In this document: positions 14,882 to 22,725 of the stretch, piece after piece | Layout: every line of letters starts with the position of its first letter | How positions within the stretch are numbered: the first letter of the stretch is position 1 | Assembly: GCF_001280125.1 (NCBI RefSeq) | Contig: NZ_LGEG01000149.1 | Location: forward strand, 83,440 to 147,439 | DNA: 64,000 nucleotides | Direction of reading: 5' to 3' | Source: Streptomyces sp. NRRL F-6492 | GTDB taxonomy: Bacteria > Actinomycetota > Actinomycetes > Streptomycetales > Streptomycetaceae | Translations under genes and position numbers: made by a program | Notes under the pieces: generated by a model | Database searches by the model: none | What the model was told of the DNA's origin: nothing | What the model saw: the letters and a program-made list of their open reading frames with translations, nothing else

Positions 14882-15661
14882 TCACTTCAGCCTGCTGGAG
14901 ACCATGATCGACACCAGGTGCAGCACGGTCTGGAGCAGGGCGATGCCGGCGAGGACGGCGACGCCGAGCCGGGAGAAGAAGAGGTCGCCCCTGACCTGGT
15001 CGGCGATCGCGAGGACCAGGATGAGCAGGGAGGCCTCGATCCCGAGGACCAGCCGGTGGAACTTGAGCGCGGCGGCGGCCCGGCGGGCCAGCGCCATGCC
15101 GGAGGAGCGCGGCTCGGCGGCGGACTCCTTGACGGGCGGGAGGCCGCCCTGGTGGCGTGCGACGCCGACGAGGTCGGTCTCGGCCTTGATCAGGATGGCA
15201 CCGAGGGCCGCGAGGGTGCCCAGGAAGGCCCACAGCCAGTCGATCCGCCCGGTGCCCCACAGGTCGGCGGCGCGCAGGCCGAAGCCGACGAGGACCGCCG
15301 CGTCGCACAGGTAGGCGCCGACCCGGTCCAGGTAGACGCCGCCGAGCGAGAACTGCTTCTTCCAGCGGGCCAGCTCGCCGTCGACGCAGTCGAGCAGCAG
15401 GTAGAGCTGGACCATGAGCACGCCGAGGACGGCGCCCGGGATGCCCGGCACGAGGAGCGCCGGGGCGGCGAGCACGCCGAAGACGGTCATCAGGTAGGTC
15501 AGCTGGTTGGGGGTGACCCGGGTGTTCGCCAGCTGCCGGGTGATCCGGAGCGAGATCTCCCGCATGTAGAGGCGGCCGCCCCAGTGCTCGCCGCTGCGCC
15601 GGTCCTTCACCCCCGGGGGGTGGACGACCGGCCGGAGCTCAGCTACCGATGGCTTGTGCAT
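14882..15661 (-). CDS. CDP-alcohol phosphatidyltransferase family membrane protein
   Basis: The product is 259 aa with about five or six membrane segments. The family motif starts well: Asp91-x2-Asp94-Gly-x2-Ala-Arg99, then Gly108-x3-Asp112. The position of the fourth Asp, the presumed catalytic base, is Ala116 (GVYLDRVGAY). The enzyme family moves a phospho-alcohol from a CDP-linked donor to an alcohol acceptor or the reverse. The ATG at 15661 lies inside the preceding dehydrogenase gene (23-bp overlap), so the two are coupled. Because of the missing Asp, activity should not be assumed, although the rest of the site and the helices look intact. Confidence 0.85.
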   Translation of the reverse strand: MHKPSVAELRPVVHPPGVKDRRSGEHWGGRLYMREISLRITRQLANTRVTPNQLTYLMTVFGVLAAPALLVPGIPGAVLGVLMVQLYLLLDCVDGELARWKKQFSLGGVYLDRVGAYLCDAAVLVGFGLRAADLWGTGRIDWLWAFLGTLAALGAILIKAETDLVGVARHQGGLPPVKESAAEPRSSGMALARRAAAALKFHRLVLGIEASLLILVLAIADQVRGDLFFSRLGVAVLAGIALLQTVLHLVSIMVSSRLK

Positions 15662-16700
15662 AGTCGGCGTACGCGTCCCTGATCTCGTCGTCGGACAGGT
15701 CGAGGTGTTCGAGGATGGTGAAGCGGCCCGGCCGGGTCTGCGGGGCGAAGGACACCGCCTGGACGAACTCGTCCACGGTGAAGCCCATCTCCTCCGGCGT
15801 GACGGGCAGGCCGTGCCGGCGCAGCGTCTCGACGATCAGTCCGGCCTCCTCGCGGGCACCGCGCAGGTGCATGGCGAAGGCCGCTCCGAGGCCGCACTGC
15901 TCGCCGTGGCTGGCGGCGCGGTCCGGGTGGAGCAGGTCGAAGGCGTGGCTGATCTCGTGGCAGGCGCCCGAGGAGGGGCGGCTGTCGCCGCTGATCGACA
16001 TGGCGATGCCGGACATCACCAGGCCCTCGGAGAGGGTGACGAGGAAGTCGTCGTCGCCGATGCCGCCGGGGTGGCGGAGCACCGCCTCGCCCGCGCTGCG
16101 GGCCATGGCGGCGGCGAGTCCGTCGACCTTCTCGCCGGTCTCCCGGTGGGAGAGCTCCCAGTCCGCGATGGCGGAGAGGTTGGAGATCGCGTCGCCGATG
16201 CCGGAGCGGACGAAGCGCGCCGGGGCGTCCCTGATCACGTCCAGGTCGATGACGAGGGCGATCGGGGTGGGGACGCCGTAGGAGCCGCGCCCGTTGTCGT
16301 TGTCCAGGGTGGAGATCGGGGAGCAGATGCCGTCGTGCGACAGGTTGGTGGCGATGGCCACCAGCGGCAGCCCGACCCGGGCCGCCGCGTACTTGGTCAC
16401 GTCGATGATCTTGCCGCCGCCGAGGGCCACCACCGCGTCGTACCGCTTGCCGCGCATGGCGTCGGCGAGCTTCACGGCCTCGTCGATGGTGCCGCCGGCG
16501 ACCGGGTACCAGTCGGCCCCGGGCAGCTCGGCGGCGAACCGGTCGCGCAGCTTGAGGCCGGAGCCCCCGCTGATGGCGACGGCGATCTTGCCGTTGCTGG
16601 AGATCCGCTGGTCCGCGAGGAGCGCGGACAGGTCGTCCAGCGCTCCCCCGCGGATGTCGACGACGACCGGCGACGGGATCAGCCGGGTCAGTACTGGCAC
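15639..16700 (-). CDS. sn-Glycerol-1-phosphate dehydrogenase-like enzyme (AraM/EgsA type, iron-ADH superfamily)
   Basis: The product is 353 aa. VVALGGGKIIDVTKYAA (90-106) is the NAD-binding strand of the glycerol dehydrogenase/G1PDH/dehydroquinate synthase superfamily. NLSHDGICSPIS (119-130) resembles the S-x-D-G substrate motif of G1PDH more than glycerol dehydrogenase. Candidate metal ligands are Asp170 (GIGDAIS), His248 or His252 (CHEISHAF) and His265 (SHGEQCG). A G1PDH would reduce dihydroxyacetone phosphate to glycerol-1-phosphate. Here it overlaps a nucleotidyltransferase (13 bp) and a CDP-alcohol transferase (23 bp), which suggests making a phospho-polyol destined for CDP activation. 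The substrate is inferred. Confidence 0.82.
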   Translation of the reverse strand: MPVLTRLIPSPVVVDIRGGALDDLSALLADQRISSNGKIAVAISGGSGLKLRDRFAAELPGADWYPVAGGTIDEAVKLADAMRGKRYDAVVALGGGKIIDVTKYAAARVGLPLVAIATNLSHDGICSPISTLDNDNGRGSYGVPTPIALVIDLDVIRDAPARFVRSGIGDAISNLSAIADWELSHRETGEKVDGLAAAMARSAGEAVLRHPGGIGDDDFLVTLSEGLVMSGIAMSISGDSRPSSGACHEISHAFDLLHPDRAASHGEQCGLGAAFAMHLRGAREEAGLIVETLRRHGLPVTPEEMGFTVDEFVQAVSFAPQTRPGRFTILEHLDLSDDEIRDAYADYAQAIGS

Positions 16701-17425
16701 GCGATCTCACGGCCCTTCGCGAGGTCGTCGTGGTTGTCGATCTCGACCCACTTGACGTCGCCGATGGGGGCCACGTCGACGGTGAAGCCGCGGTTGACCA
16801 GCTCCTGGTAGCCGTCCTCGTAGTAGAGGTCGGGGTCGCGCTCGAAGGTGGCCTTGAGGGCGTCGGCGAGCTCCTCGGCGGCCTCGGCCTCGATCAGGGT
16901 GACGCCGATGTACTCGCCGGTGGCGGTCGCCGGGTCCATGAGCTTGGTGATCCGCCGGACGCCCTCGCCCTCGGCGGTGATGACCTTCATCTCCTCGTCG
17001 GCGAGGCTCTTCACCGTGTCGAGGGCGAGGATGATCCTCTGCCCGTTCCCGCGGGCGGCGAGCAGGGTCTTCTCGACGGAGACGGGGTGGACGGTGTCGC
17101 CGTTGGCGAGGATCACACCGCGCTTGAGGACGTCACGGGCGCACCACAGGGAGTAGGCGTTGTTCCACTCCTCGGCCTTGTCGTTGTCGACGAGGGTGAT
17201 CTTCAGCCCGTACGTCTCCTCCAGGGCCTCCTTGCGGTCGTAGACGGCCTCCTTGCGGTAGCCGACGACGATCGCGACCTCGGTGAGGCCGATCTCGGCG
17301 AAGTTCTTCAGGGTCAGGTCGAGGATCGTGGTGTCCCCGTCGACCGGCACGAGGGCCTTCGGAAGGGTGTCGGTGTAGGGGCGCAGACGCCGTCCGGCAC
17401 CGGCTGCCAGTACGAGACCGATCAT
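16688..17425 (-). CDS. NTP transferase (phosphocholine cytidylyltransferase-like)
   Basis: The product is 245 aa, a sugar-nucleotidyltransferase fold. It opens IGLVLAAGAGRRLRPYTDTLPKALVPV, the pyrophosphorylase signature with its Lys, and has LANGDTVHP (metal-binding Asp) and KWVEIDNHDDL near the end. Members of this LicC-like branch make CDP-choline or other CDP-alcohols. Next to a G1PDH-like enzyme and CDP-alcohol transferases, CTP plus a phospho-polyol is the most sensible substrate pair. The ATG at 17425 overlaps the stop of the DUF5941-type gene (ATGA), and its own stop lies inside the dehydrogenase gene. Confidence 0.87.
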   Translation of the reverse strand: MIGLVLAAGAGRRLRPYTDTLPKALVPVDGDTTILDLTLKNFAEIGLTEVAIVVGYRKEAVYDRKEALEETYGLKITLVDNDKAEEWNNAYSLWCARDVLKRGVILANGDTVHPVSVEKTLLAARGNGQRIILALDTVKSLADEEMKVITAEGEGVRRITKLMDPATATGEYIGVTLIEAEAAEELADALKATFERDPDLYYEDGYQELVNRGFTVDVAPIGDVKWVEIDNHDDLAKGREIACQY

Positions 17426-19218
17426 GCTGTTTCTCCTTCGTCGTGAACGGCGGGTGCTCCGGCGGAGACCCAGAAGCGGATGGACTCCACGAGCACCACC
17501 AGGGCGACGGCGACCGCGAGGGCGGTCAGTGCCAGGGTGAAGTCGTCGCCGCGGCCCGCGAGGAGGGCGGCGAGGACGGTCACCAGGAGCGTGCGCCCCT
17601 CGTGTCCGCCGGTGACGCGCACCAGCCAGGCGGGCGGCGCGCCGGTGCCGCCGCGAATGCGGTACACCGTGTCGTAGTGATGGTAGGCGACCGCCGCGAC
17701 CAGCCCGAACGCCGCCGGGAGGGCCCCCGGGGAGTCGGAGCGGGCGGCCAGGACGAGGACGGTGGTGTACTCGGCGGCGCGGAAGAGCGGCGGTACGAGC
17801 CAGTCGAGGGCGCCCTTGAGGGGGCGGGTGACGGCGACGCCGGCGAACAGCACGTAGAGGCCCGCGGCGACGACGGTCCCCCCGTCCCCGAAGGGGCGGC
17901 CGAGGACGGCGGCGATCAGGGCGCCGGTGCCGGCGAAGGCGGCGACGACCCCGGGGAGCAGCTGGAGTCCGGAGCGGCCGAGGAGCCGGCTCGCGATCCG
18001 GGCGAGCGGTCCGGAGTCCGCCAGGTCGGCGAGCGCCCGGGCGGCCCGGTCGGTCCTCTTCGCCTTGCGGGTCAGGGAGCGCAGGACGCGGCCCGCGGTG
18101 GTGTAGCAGGCGCCGAAGGCGCAGCCGACGATCAGCGCCCAGAAGACGATCCGGGGGCTGGTGACGGCGGTGAGGACGGCGATCATCGCCCAGCGCTCGC
18201 CGATCGGCAGGATGATCATGCGGCGGGCCCAGACGGTCCAGCCGAGGCTGTCGAGGCGGCCGGAGAGGGCCGCGGTGGGGCTCGTGTTGGCGGTGGCGTC
18301 GTGGTTCGCCTCGTTGAAGGAGAAGTCCACGACGTGCCGGCAGGTCATCAGGACCATGGCGCCGAGGGCGAGGGCCCAGACGTCGTCGCCGTCGCGGGCG
18401 GCGCCGAGGGCGAGGCCCGCGTAGAAGGCGTACTCCTTGGCGCGGTCGAAGGTGGCGTCGAGCCAGGCGCCCATCGTCGAGTACTTCAGCGCGTAGCGGG
18501 CGAGCTGCCCGTCGGTGCAGTCCAGGACGAAGGAGACGAGGAGGAGGACGCCGGCGGCGACGTAGCCGCCGCGCTCGCCGGTCGCCGCGCAGCCGGCCGC
18601 GATCAGGGCGGTGAGCAGCGAGGCGGTGGTGACCTGGTTGGGGGTCAGTCCGCGGCGCGCGCACCAGCGGGCGATGTAGCGCGAGTACGGGCTGATGAAG
18701 AAGGTGGTGAAGAAGCCGTCGTGGGCCTTCACGGCCGAGCGGAGGCGTACGGCCTCGTCGTCGACGGCCTCGACGGCGGCGCGCGCCGCGTGGCGGGCCC
18801 CGGCGTCGGTGGGCACGGTGGCGACGAGGGTGCCGAGCTGGGGCCGGTGCACGGCGACGCCGTCGGCGTCGAGGGCGTCGGCGAGGGTGCCGGGGAGGTC
18901 GTCGGCGGCGCCGGGGGCCGTGCGGGCGCCGCTCAGGGCGCGGGTCAGGGCGGGGCGGGCCCCGCTCTGCGCGGTGAGCGCGCCGGGCGCCGCGGCGGCC
19001 GGGAACCGGGGGTCGGTGAGGGCGAGGCGCAGCGCGTGCACATGGCCGACGAACCGGGGGTCGACGAGCGCGACGCGCTCGCCCGCCGGGACGGCGGCCA
19101 GCAGGGCGCCGGCCTCCTCGGCGCCGGAGGCGATCCGGACGTCGAAGCCGAGCGACCGCAGATCACCGTCGAGCGAGGATCCGGGTGCCGGCGGGCCGGT
19201 GAGGATGGCGGTCGACAG
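17422..19218 (-). CDS. DUF5941 / CDP-alcohol phosphatidyltransferase polytopic protein, CTG start
   Basis: The product is 598 aa if translation begins at CTG 19218. The reason is that AAGGAG lies 9 nt upstream of this CTG, a stop codon sits two codons before it, and the frame from there reads STAILTGPPAPGSSLDGDLR, the N-terminus I remember for Streptomyces homologues. The first in-frame GTG (19041) would cut off 59 conserved-looking residues. The CDP-alcohol transferase motif is complete: Asp233-x2-Asp236-Gly-x2-AR, then Gly-x3-Asp254-x3-Asp258. The N-terminal 160 residues are soluble; the rest has many membrane helices. First gene of the envelope cluster, it probably transfers a phospho-alcohol to a membrane acceptor. 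Confidence 0.85.
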   Translation of the reverse strand: MSTAILTGPPAPGSSLDGDLRSLGFDVRIASGAEEAGALLAAVPAGERVALVDPRFVGHVHALRLALTDPRFPAAAAPGALTAQSGARPALTRALSGARTAPGAADDLPGTLADALDADGVAVHRPQLGTLVATVPTDAGARHAARAAVEAVDDEAVRLRSAVKAHDGFFTTFFISPYSRYIARWCARRGLTPNQVTTASLLTALIAAGCAATGERGGYVAAGVLLLVSFVLDCTDGQLARYALKYSTMGAWLDATFDRAKEYAFYAGLALGAARDGDDVWALALGAMVLMTCRHVVDFSFNEANHDATANTSPTAALSGRLDSLGWTVWARRMIILPIGERWAMIAVLTAVTSPRIVFWALIVGCAFGACYTTAGRVLRSLTRKAKRTDRAARALADLADSGPLARIASRLLGRSGLQLLPGVVAAFAGTGALIAAVLGRPFGDGGTVVAAGLYVLFAGVAVTRPLKGALDWLVPPLFRAAEYTTVLVLAARSDSPGALPAAFGLVAAVAYHHYDTVYRIRGGTGAPPAWLVRVTGGHEGRTLLVTVLAALLAGRGDDFTLALTALAVAVALVVLVESIRFWVSAGAPAVHDEGETA

Positions 19219-19631
19219 ACGAACTCACTCCTTGGAGCTGACGGAGGGGCCGGCGGGGCCCATGGCGGCCCCGGGCACGGCGGTGCGGCCCGGCACCGGG
19301 CGGCGACACGTCGGCTGAGGCTATCCGATGAACAGAAGGACAGTTCACCGAGGCTTCGCGGGCAGGACTCCCCCGGGCCCGCCGGTGTCCGTCCGGATGC
19401 GCCCCGCCCGCCGGAGATCATGATGGGTGATCGCCCGCCCGCCCCACAAACCCCGGTCGCGCGCCCTGGCGGGGCCTCCTTCCAGGCGTTTCCCCACACT
19501 CCCCGTCCGGACGACATCACCGCAGGTCAGAGCATATGACAACGGTGTTCAGTGCCGTGTTGCGCATACCCCCCACCCGTAGTTGACTTGCGCACCGGGG
19601 CATACGGACGACGCGACCGGGAGGCCATGTC
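19219..19631. other. 413-bp divergent intergenic region between the envelope cluster and zitB
   Basis: It separates the leftward envelope cluster from rightward zitB and must contain both promoters. Visible elements are the AAGGAG ribosome-binding site of the leftward gene (19228-19233), a Zur-box-like palindrome (19537-19551), a TTGACT at 19584-19589 without a well-spaced -10, and the GGGAGG ribosome-binding site of zitB (19618-19623). The part 19240-19480 is G+C-rich and shows nothing else convincing. Confidence 0.7.
19537..19551 (+). promoter_or_regulatory. Candidate Zur box upstream of zitB
   Basis: TGACAACGGTGTTCA is an imperfect palindrome (TGA..AC.GT..TCA). It matches 11 of 15 positions of the idealised actinobacterial Zur box TGAAAATGATTTTCA as I know it. 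It lies about 80 bp upstream of the zinc exporter start. In S. coelicolor, Zur is known to activate zitB under high zinc by binding upstream. The match and position are seen; binding is inferred. Confidence 0.55.
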
Positions 19632-20573
19632 ATGGGGGCTGGACACGATCACGGGCACGCTCACGGGGGCCCGCCGCCGACGGGCACCGCGGGGGCCGCG
19701 TACCGGAACCGGCTGCGGATCGCACTCGGCATCACGCTCTCCGTGATGGTGATCGAGATCATCGGCGGCCTGGTCGCGGACTCGCTCGCGCTGATCGCGG
19801 ACGCGGCCCACATGGCGACCGACGCGGTCGGCCTCGCGATGGCGCTCCTGGCGATCCACTTCGCCAACCGGCCGCCCTCGGGGAACCGCACCTTCGGCTA
19901 CGCGCGGGCCGAGATCCTGGCGGCGCTCGCCAACTGCCTGCTGCTGCTCGTCGTCGGCGGCTACGTGCTGTACGAGGCGGTCCAGCGGTTCGTCGAACCG
20001 GCCGAGACCAAGGGCGGCCTCGCCATCGCGTTCGCGGCGGTCGGCCTGGTCGCCAACGTGATCTCGCTGTCCCTGCTCGTGCGGGGCCAGCAGGAGAGCC
20101 TCAACGTGCGCGGGGCGTACCTGGAGGTGCTCGCGGACGCGCTGGGCTCGGTCACGGTGATCGTCGCGGCGACGGTGATCCTGACCACGGGATGGCAGTA
20201 CGCCGACCCGATCGCCTCGATCGCGATCGGCCTCATGATCGTCCCCCGGACGGTCAAGCTGCTGCGGGAGACCCTGGACGTCCTCCTGGAGGCGGCCCCC
20301 AAGGGCGTCGACATGGCGGAGGTGCGGGCGCACATACTGGACCTGCCGGGGGTCGAGGACGTGCACGACCTGCACGCCTGGACGATCACCTCGGGGATGC
20401 CGGTCCTCTCGGCGCACGTGGTCGTCGACCAGGGGGCCCTTGACTCGGTGGGGCACGAGAAGATGCTGCACGCGCTCCAGGGCTGCCTGGGCTCGCACTT
20501 CGACGTGGAGCACTGCACCTTCCAGCTGGAACCGGTGGGCCACGCGGAGCACGAGGCGAAGCTCTGCCTGTAG
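19632..20573 (+). CDS. zitB: Cation diffusion facilitator zinc exporter, ZitB-like
   Basis: The product is 313 aa with a His-rich N-terminus (HDHGHAHGG), six membrane helices and a cytoplasmic C-terminal domain of about 90 residues. Metal-site motifs are ADAAHMATDAV in helix 2 (HxxxD) and LEVLADALGSV in helix 5 (ExxxD). The C-terminal domain carries LPGVEDVHDLHAWTITSG, as in zinc-binding CDF proteins. It should export Zn(II) in exchange for protons. The ATG at 19632 has GGGAGG 8 nt upstream. A Zur-box-like palindrome upstream fits zinc-dependent activation. The gene is transcribed alone; a weak hairpin follows. Confidence 0.93.
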   Translation: MGAGHDHGHAHGGPPPTGTAGAAYRNRLRIALGITLSVMVIEIIGGLVADSLALIADAAHMATDAVGLAMALLAIHFANRPPSGNRTFGYARAEILAALANCLLLLVVGGYVLYEAVQRFVEPAETKGGLAIAFAAVGLVANVISLSLLVRGQQESLNVRGAYLEVLADALGSVTVIVAATVILTTGWQYADPIASIAIGLMIVPRTVKLLRETLDVLLEAAPKGVDMAEVRAHILDLPGVEDVHDLHAWTITSGMPVLSAHVVVDQGALDSVGHEKMLHALQGCLGSHFDVEHCTFQLEPVGHAEHEAKLCL

Positions 20574-20577
20574 TACG

Positions 20578-20605
20578 GGCGCACCTGAGCGCCTGTTAGT
20601 CTTTT
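20578..20605 (+). terminator. Weak hairpin plus T-rich tail after zitB
   Basis: GGCGC (20578-20582), a six-base loop, GCGCC (20589-20593), then TGTTAGTCTTTT. The stem is short, but this is one of the few places in the window where a hairpin is followed by a T-rich run, and it lies just past the zitB stop. Confidence 0.35.
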
Positions 20606-20638
20606 CGTACGAACGTGTGGTGAGAGGAGCTGGGGTCG

Positions 20639-20710
20639 ATGACCGTCGCGATGGAGGCTGCCCCGTGCGGCAGCGCCCGGTCGTCCCTCAGCCTCCGGGT
20701 CTCCGGCTGA
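20639..20710 (+). CDS. Possible 23-aa leader ORF ahead of the methyltransferase gene
   Basis: ATG at 20639, 23 codons, TGA at 20708. A GAGAGGAG ribosome-binding site lies about 10 nt upstream, better than that of the following gene. The peptide is basic and Ser-rich, with one Cys and no homopolymer run. It ends 70 bp before the methyltransferase start. It could be a regulatory leader or a chance frame; the ribosome-binding site is the only strong argument. Confidence 0.35.
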   Translation: MTVAMEAAPCGSARSSLSLRVSG

Positions 20711-20780
20711 CCTGATCCCGGTGCTCGCACCGGTACGTCACGTCGTCGGCCGGGGCCCTCTCACCCAAGGGTCTCCCACG

Positions 20781-21953
20781 TTGTCCGACAACGCCCCGCA
20801 CGATTCCTTCTTCGCCCTGCGCCACGGCCTGCCGCGCCAGGGTCCGGGCTCCGACACCACCACCCGCCGGCTCCTCGCGCTCGCGGGGCCGCTTCCCGCG
20901 CGTCCGCGCGTGCTCGACCTGGGGTGCGGCCCGGGCCGTTCGGCGCTGCTGCTGGCCGCCGAGGCGGGCGCCGAGGTGACCGCCGTCGACACCCACGAGC
21001 CGTTCCTCGCCGAGCTGCGGGAGTGCGCCGCCGCGCGCGGACTCGACGGCTCCGTCCCCGGGAGCGGCCGCGTCCGCGCCCTGCGCGCCGACATGGGCGC
21101 CCTGCCGTTCCCCGACGGCTCCTTCGACCTCGTCTGGGCCGAGAGCTCCGTCTTCGTGCTCGGTTTCGACCGGGCCCTCGCCGAGTGGCGCCGCCTCCTC
21201 GCGCCCGGCGGCACGCTCGTGCTCACCGAGTGCGTGTGGACCACCGGGGAGCCGGACCCGGCGGCCCGCGCCTTCTGGGACGAGCACCATCCGCTCCGTA
21301 CCGTCACCGGGAACGCGGCGGCCGCGGTCGCGGCCGGCTACCACGTCCTGGGGACCCTCACCCAGCCGGAGGGCGACTGGGACGAGTACTACGGTCCGCT
21401 GGCCGTCCGCGCCGAGGCGGCCGACACCTCCGTGCCCGGCATGGCCGAGGCGGTCGCCGGGGCCCGCGCCGAGATCGCGCTGCGGCGCGCGCACGGCTCC
21501 GACTACGGCTACGCCGGTTTCGTGCTCCGGCCCGCCGCTCCGCGCCGGCGCACCCGGCCGGAGGCCGCCGGCGAGGAGGCGGAGGTCCGGCGGGTCGAGG
21601 CGGCGGCCTTCGGTTCGGAGGCGGAGGCCGATCCGGCCGACGCGCTCCGGGTGGGCGGCGCCCCGGCGGCGGCGCTCGCCCCGGTCGCGGTGGCGCCCGG
21701 GCACCAGCGGACGGGGGCCGGGCAGGCCGTCGTCCGGGCGGTCCTCGACGCGGCCCGGCTGCGGGGCGAGACCCCGGTGCTCGTCCTGGGCCGTCCCGAG
21801 TACTGCCCCCGGTTCGGGTTCGAACGGGCGTCCGCGTATGGAATCAGGCCAGGTTTCGAGGTTCCGGACGAGGCGATGAGGGCGCTCGTCCCGGACGGCT
21901 CCGCGCCCGTTCCCCGGGGCGCGCTGGTACATCCGGCGGCTTTCGGGGGGTAG
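20781..21953 (+). CDS. SAM methyltransferase fused to a shortened GNAT acetyltransferase-like domain
   Basis: The product is 390 aa. Residues 1-255 are a class I SAM methyltransferase: RVLDLGCGPGRSALLLAAEAG (motif I), ADMGALPFPDGSFDLVWAES (motifs II/III) and APGGTLVLTE. Residues about 260-390 resemble a YhbS-type GNAT domain, with APVAVAPGHQRTGAGQAVV (acetyl-CoA loop Q/RxxGxG-like) and CPRFGFERAS. The middle GNAT strands are much shorter than in free-standing YhbS proteins. I chose TTG at 20781 because AAGGG lies 9 nt upstream and the frame then reads SDNAPHDSFFALRHGLPRQ, a familiar methyltransferase beginning. Substrates are unknown. Confidence 0.8.
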   Translation: MSDNAPHDSFFALRHGLPRQGPGSDTTTRRLLALAGPLPARPRVLDLGCGPGRSALLLAAEAGAEVTAVDTHEPFLAELRECAAARGLDGSVPGSGRVRALRADMGALPFPDGSFDLVWAESSVFVLGFDRALAEWRRLLAPGGTLVLTECVWTTGEPDPAARAFWDEHHPLRTVTGNAAAAVAAGYHVLGTLTQPEGDWDEYYGPLAVRAEAADTSVPGMAEAVAGARAEIALRRAHGSDYGYAGFVLRPAAPRRRTRPEAAGEEAEVRRVEAAAFGSEAEADPADALRVGGAPAAALAPVAVAPGHQRTGAGQAVVRAVLDAARLRGETPVLVLGRPEYCPRFGFERASAYGIRPGFEVPDEAMRALVPDGSAPVPRGALVHPAAFGG

Positions 21954-22104
21954 CGCCCCCGGGTCCGCTCCGCTCCCGCCGCCCCGGGACGCGCTCCGGG
22001 GCGGCGGGAGCGGGCGCGTCCGGCCGCCGAAGTACGGACAAGCCGCTTTTGTACGGCAGACTGAGGGGGCCCCACCGGGCCGAGGACCGAAGCGAAGGAT
22101 GGGT

Positions 22105-22725
22105 ATGCCGACCACACCAGCCACCGCGGCTCAGATCTCGCCGGAGATCGCGTCGAACGGTGTCCAGCCGTCCGGAGACCCGGCCCCGATCATGCTCGAA
22201 CTCGTCGACGAGGACGGGAGGACGATCGGCACGGCGGAGAAGCTCGCCGCCCACCGGGCACCGGGCCAGCTGCACCGCGCCTTCTCCGTCTTCCTCTTCG
22301 ACGAGTCGGGCCGGCTGCTCCTCCAGCGGCGGGCGCTCGGCAAGTACCACTCGCCCGGCGTCTGGTCGAACACCTGCTGCGGCCACCCCTACCCGGGCGA
22401 GGCCCCGTTCGCGGCGGCGGCCCGGCGCACCTTCGAGGAGCTGGGCGTCTCGCCCTCGCTGCTCGCGGAGGCCGGCACGGTCCGCTACAACCACCCGGAC
22501 CCGGCCTCGGGCCTGGTGGAGCAGGAGTTCAACCACCTCTTCGTCGGCATGGTGCAGGCCGAGCCGCGCCCGGACCCGGAGGAGATCGAGGACACCGTCT
22601 TCGTGACCCCGGCCGAGCTGGCCGAGCGGCACGCCGCCGCGCCGTTCTCCGCCTGGTTCATGACGGTGCTCGACGCGGCGCGTCCGGCCGTCAGGGAGTT
22701 GACGGGTCCGTCCGGGGGCTGGTGA
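22105..22725 (+). CDS. idi: Isopentenyl-diphosphate delta-isomerase, type I
   Basis: The product is 206 aa with a Nudix fold. NTCCGHPYPGE supplies the catalytic Cys and metal His; AAARRTFEELGV is the Nudix-like helix; VEQEFNHLFVG contains the second catalytic Glu region. The enzyme interconverts IPP and DMAPP and so feeds the hopanoid operon about 11 kb away. I chose the second ATG (22105), because GAAGGA abuts the first ATG (22099) but is 5-6 nt from the second. The first 25 residues are a nonconserved extension. Its last 35 bp overlap the convergent ATPase-domain gene. Confidence 0.95.
   Translation: MPTTPATAAQISPEIASNGVQPSGDPAPIMLELVDEDGRTIGTAEKLAAHRAPGQLHRAFSVFLFDESGRLLLQRRALGKYHSPGVWSNTCCGHPYPGEAPFAAAARRTFEELGVSPSLLAEAGTVRYNHPDPASGLVEQEFNHLFVGMVQAEPRPDPEEIEDTVFVTPAELAERHAAAPFSAWFMTVLDAARPAVRELTGPSGGW

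Noticed and set aside
17422..19041. DUF5941-type protein beginning at the GTG at 19041
   Set aside because: It has no ribosome-binding site and removes 59 residues; the CTG at 19218 has AAGGAG at good spacing.
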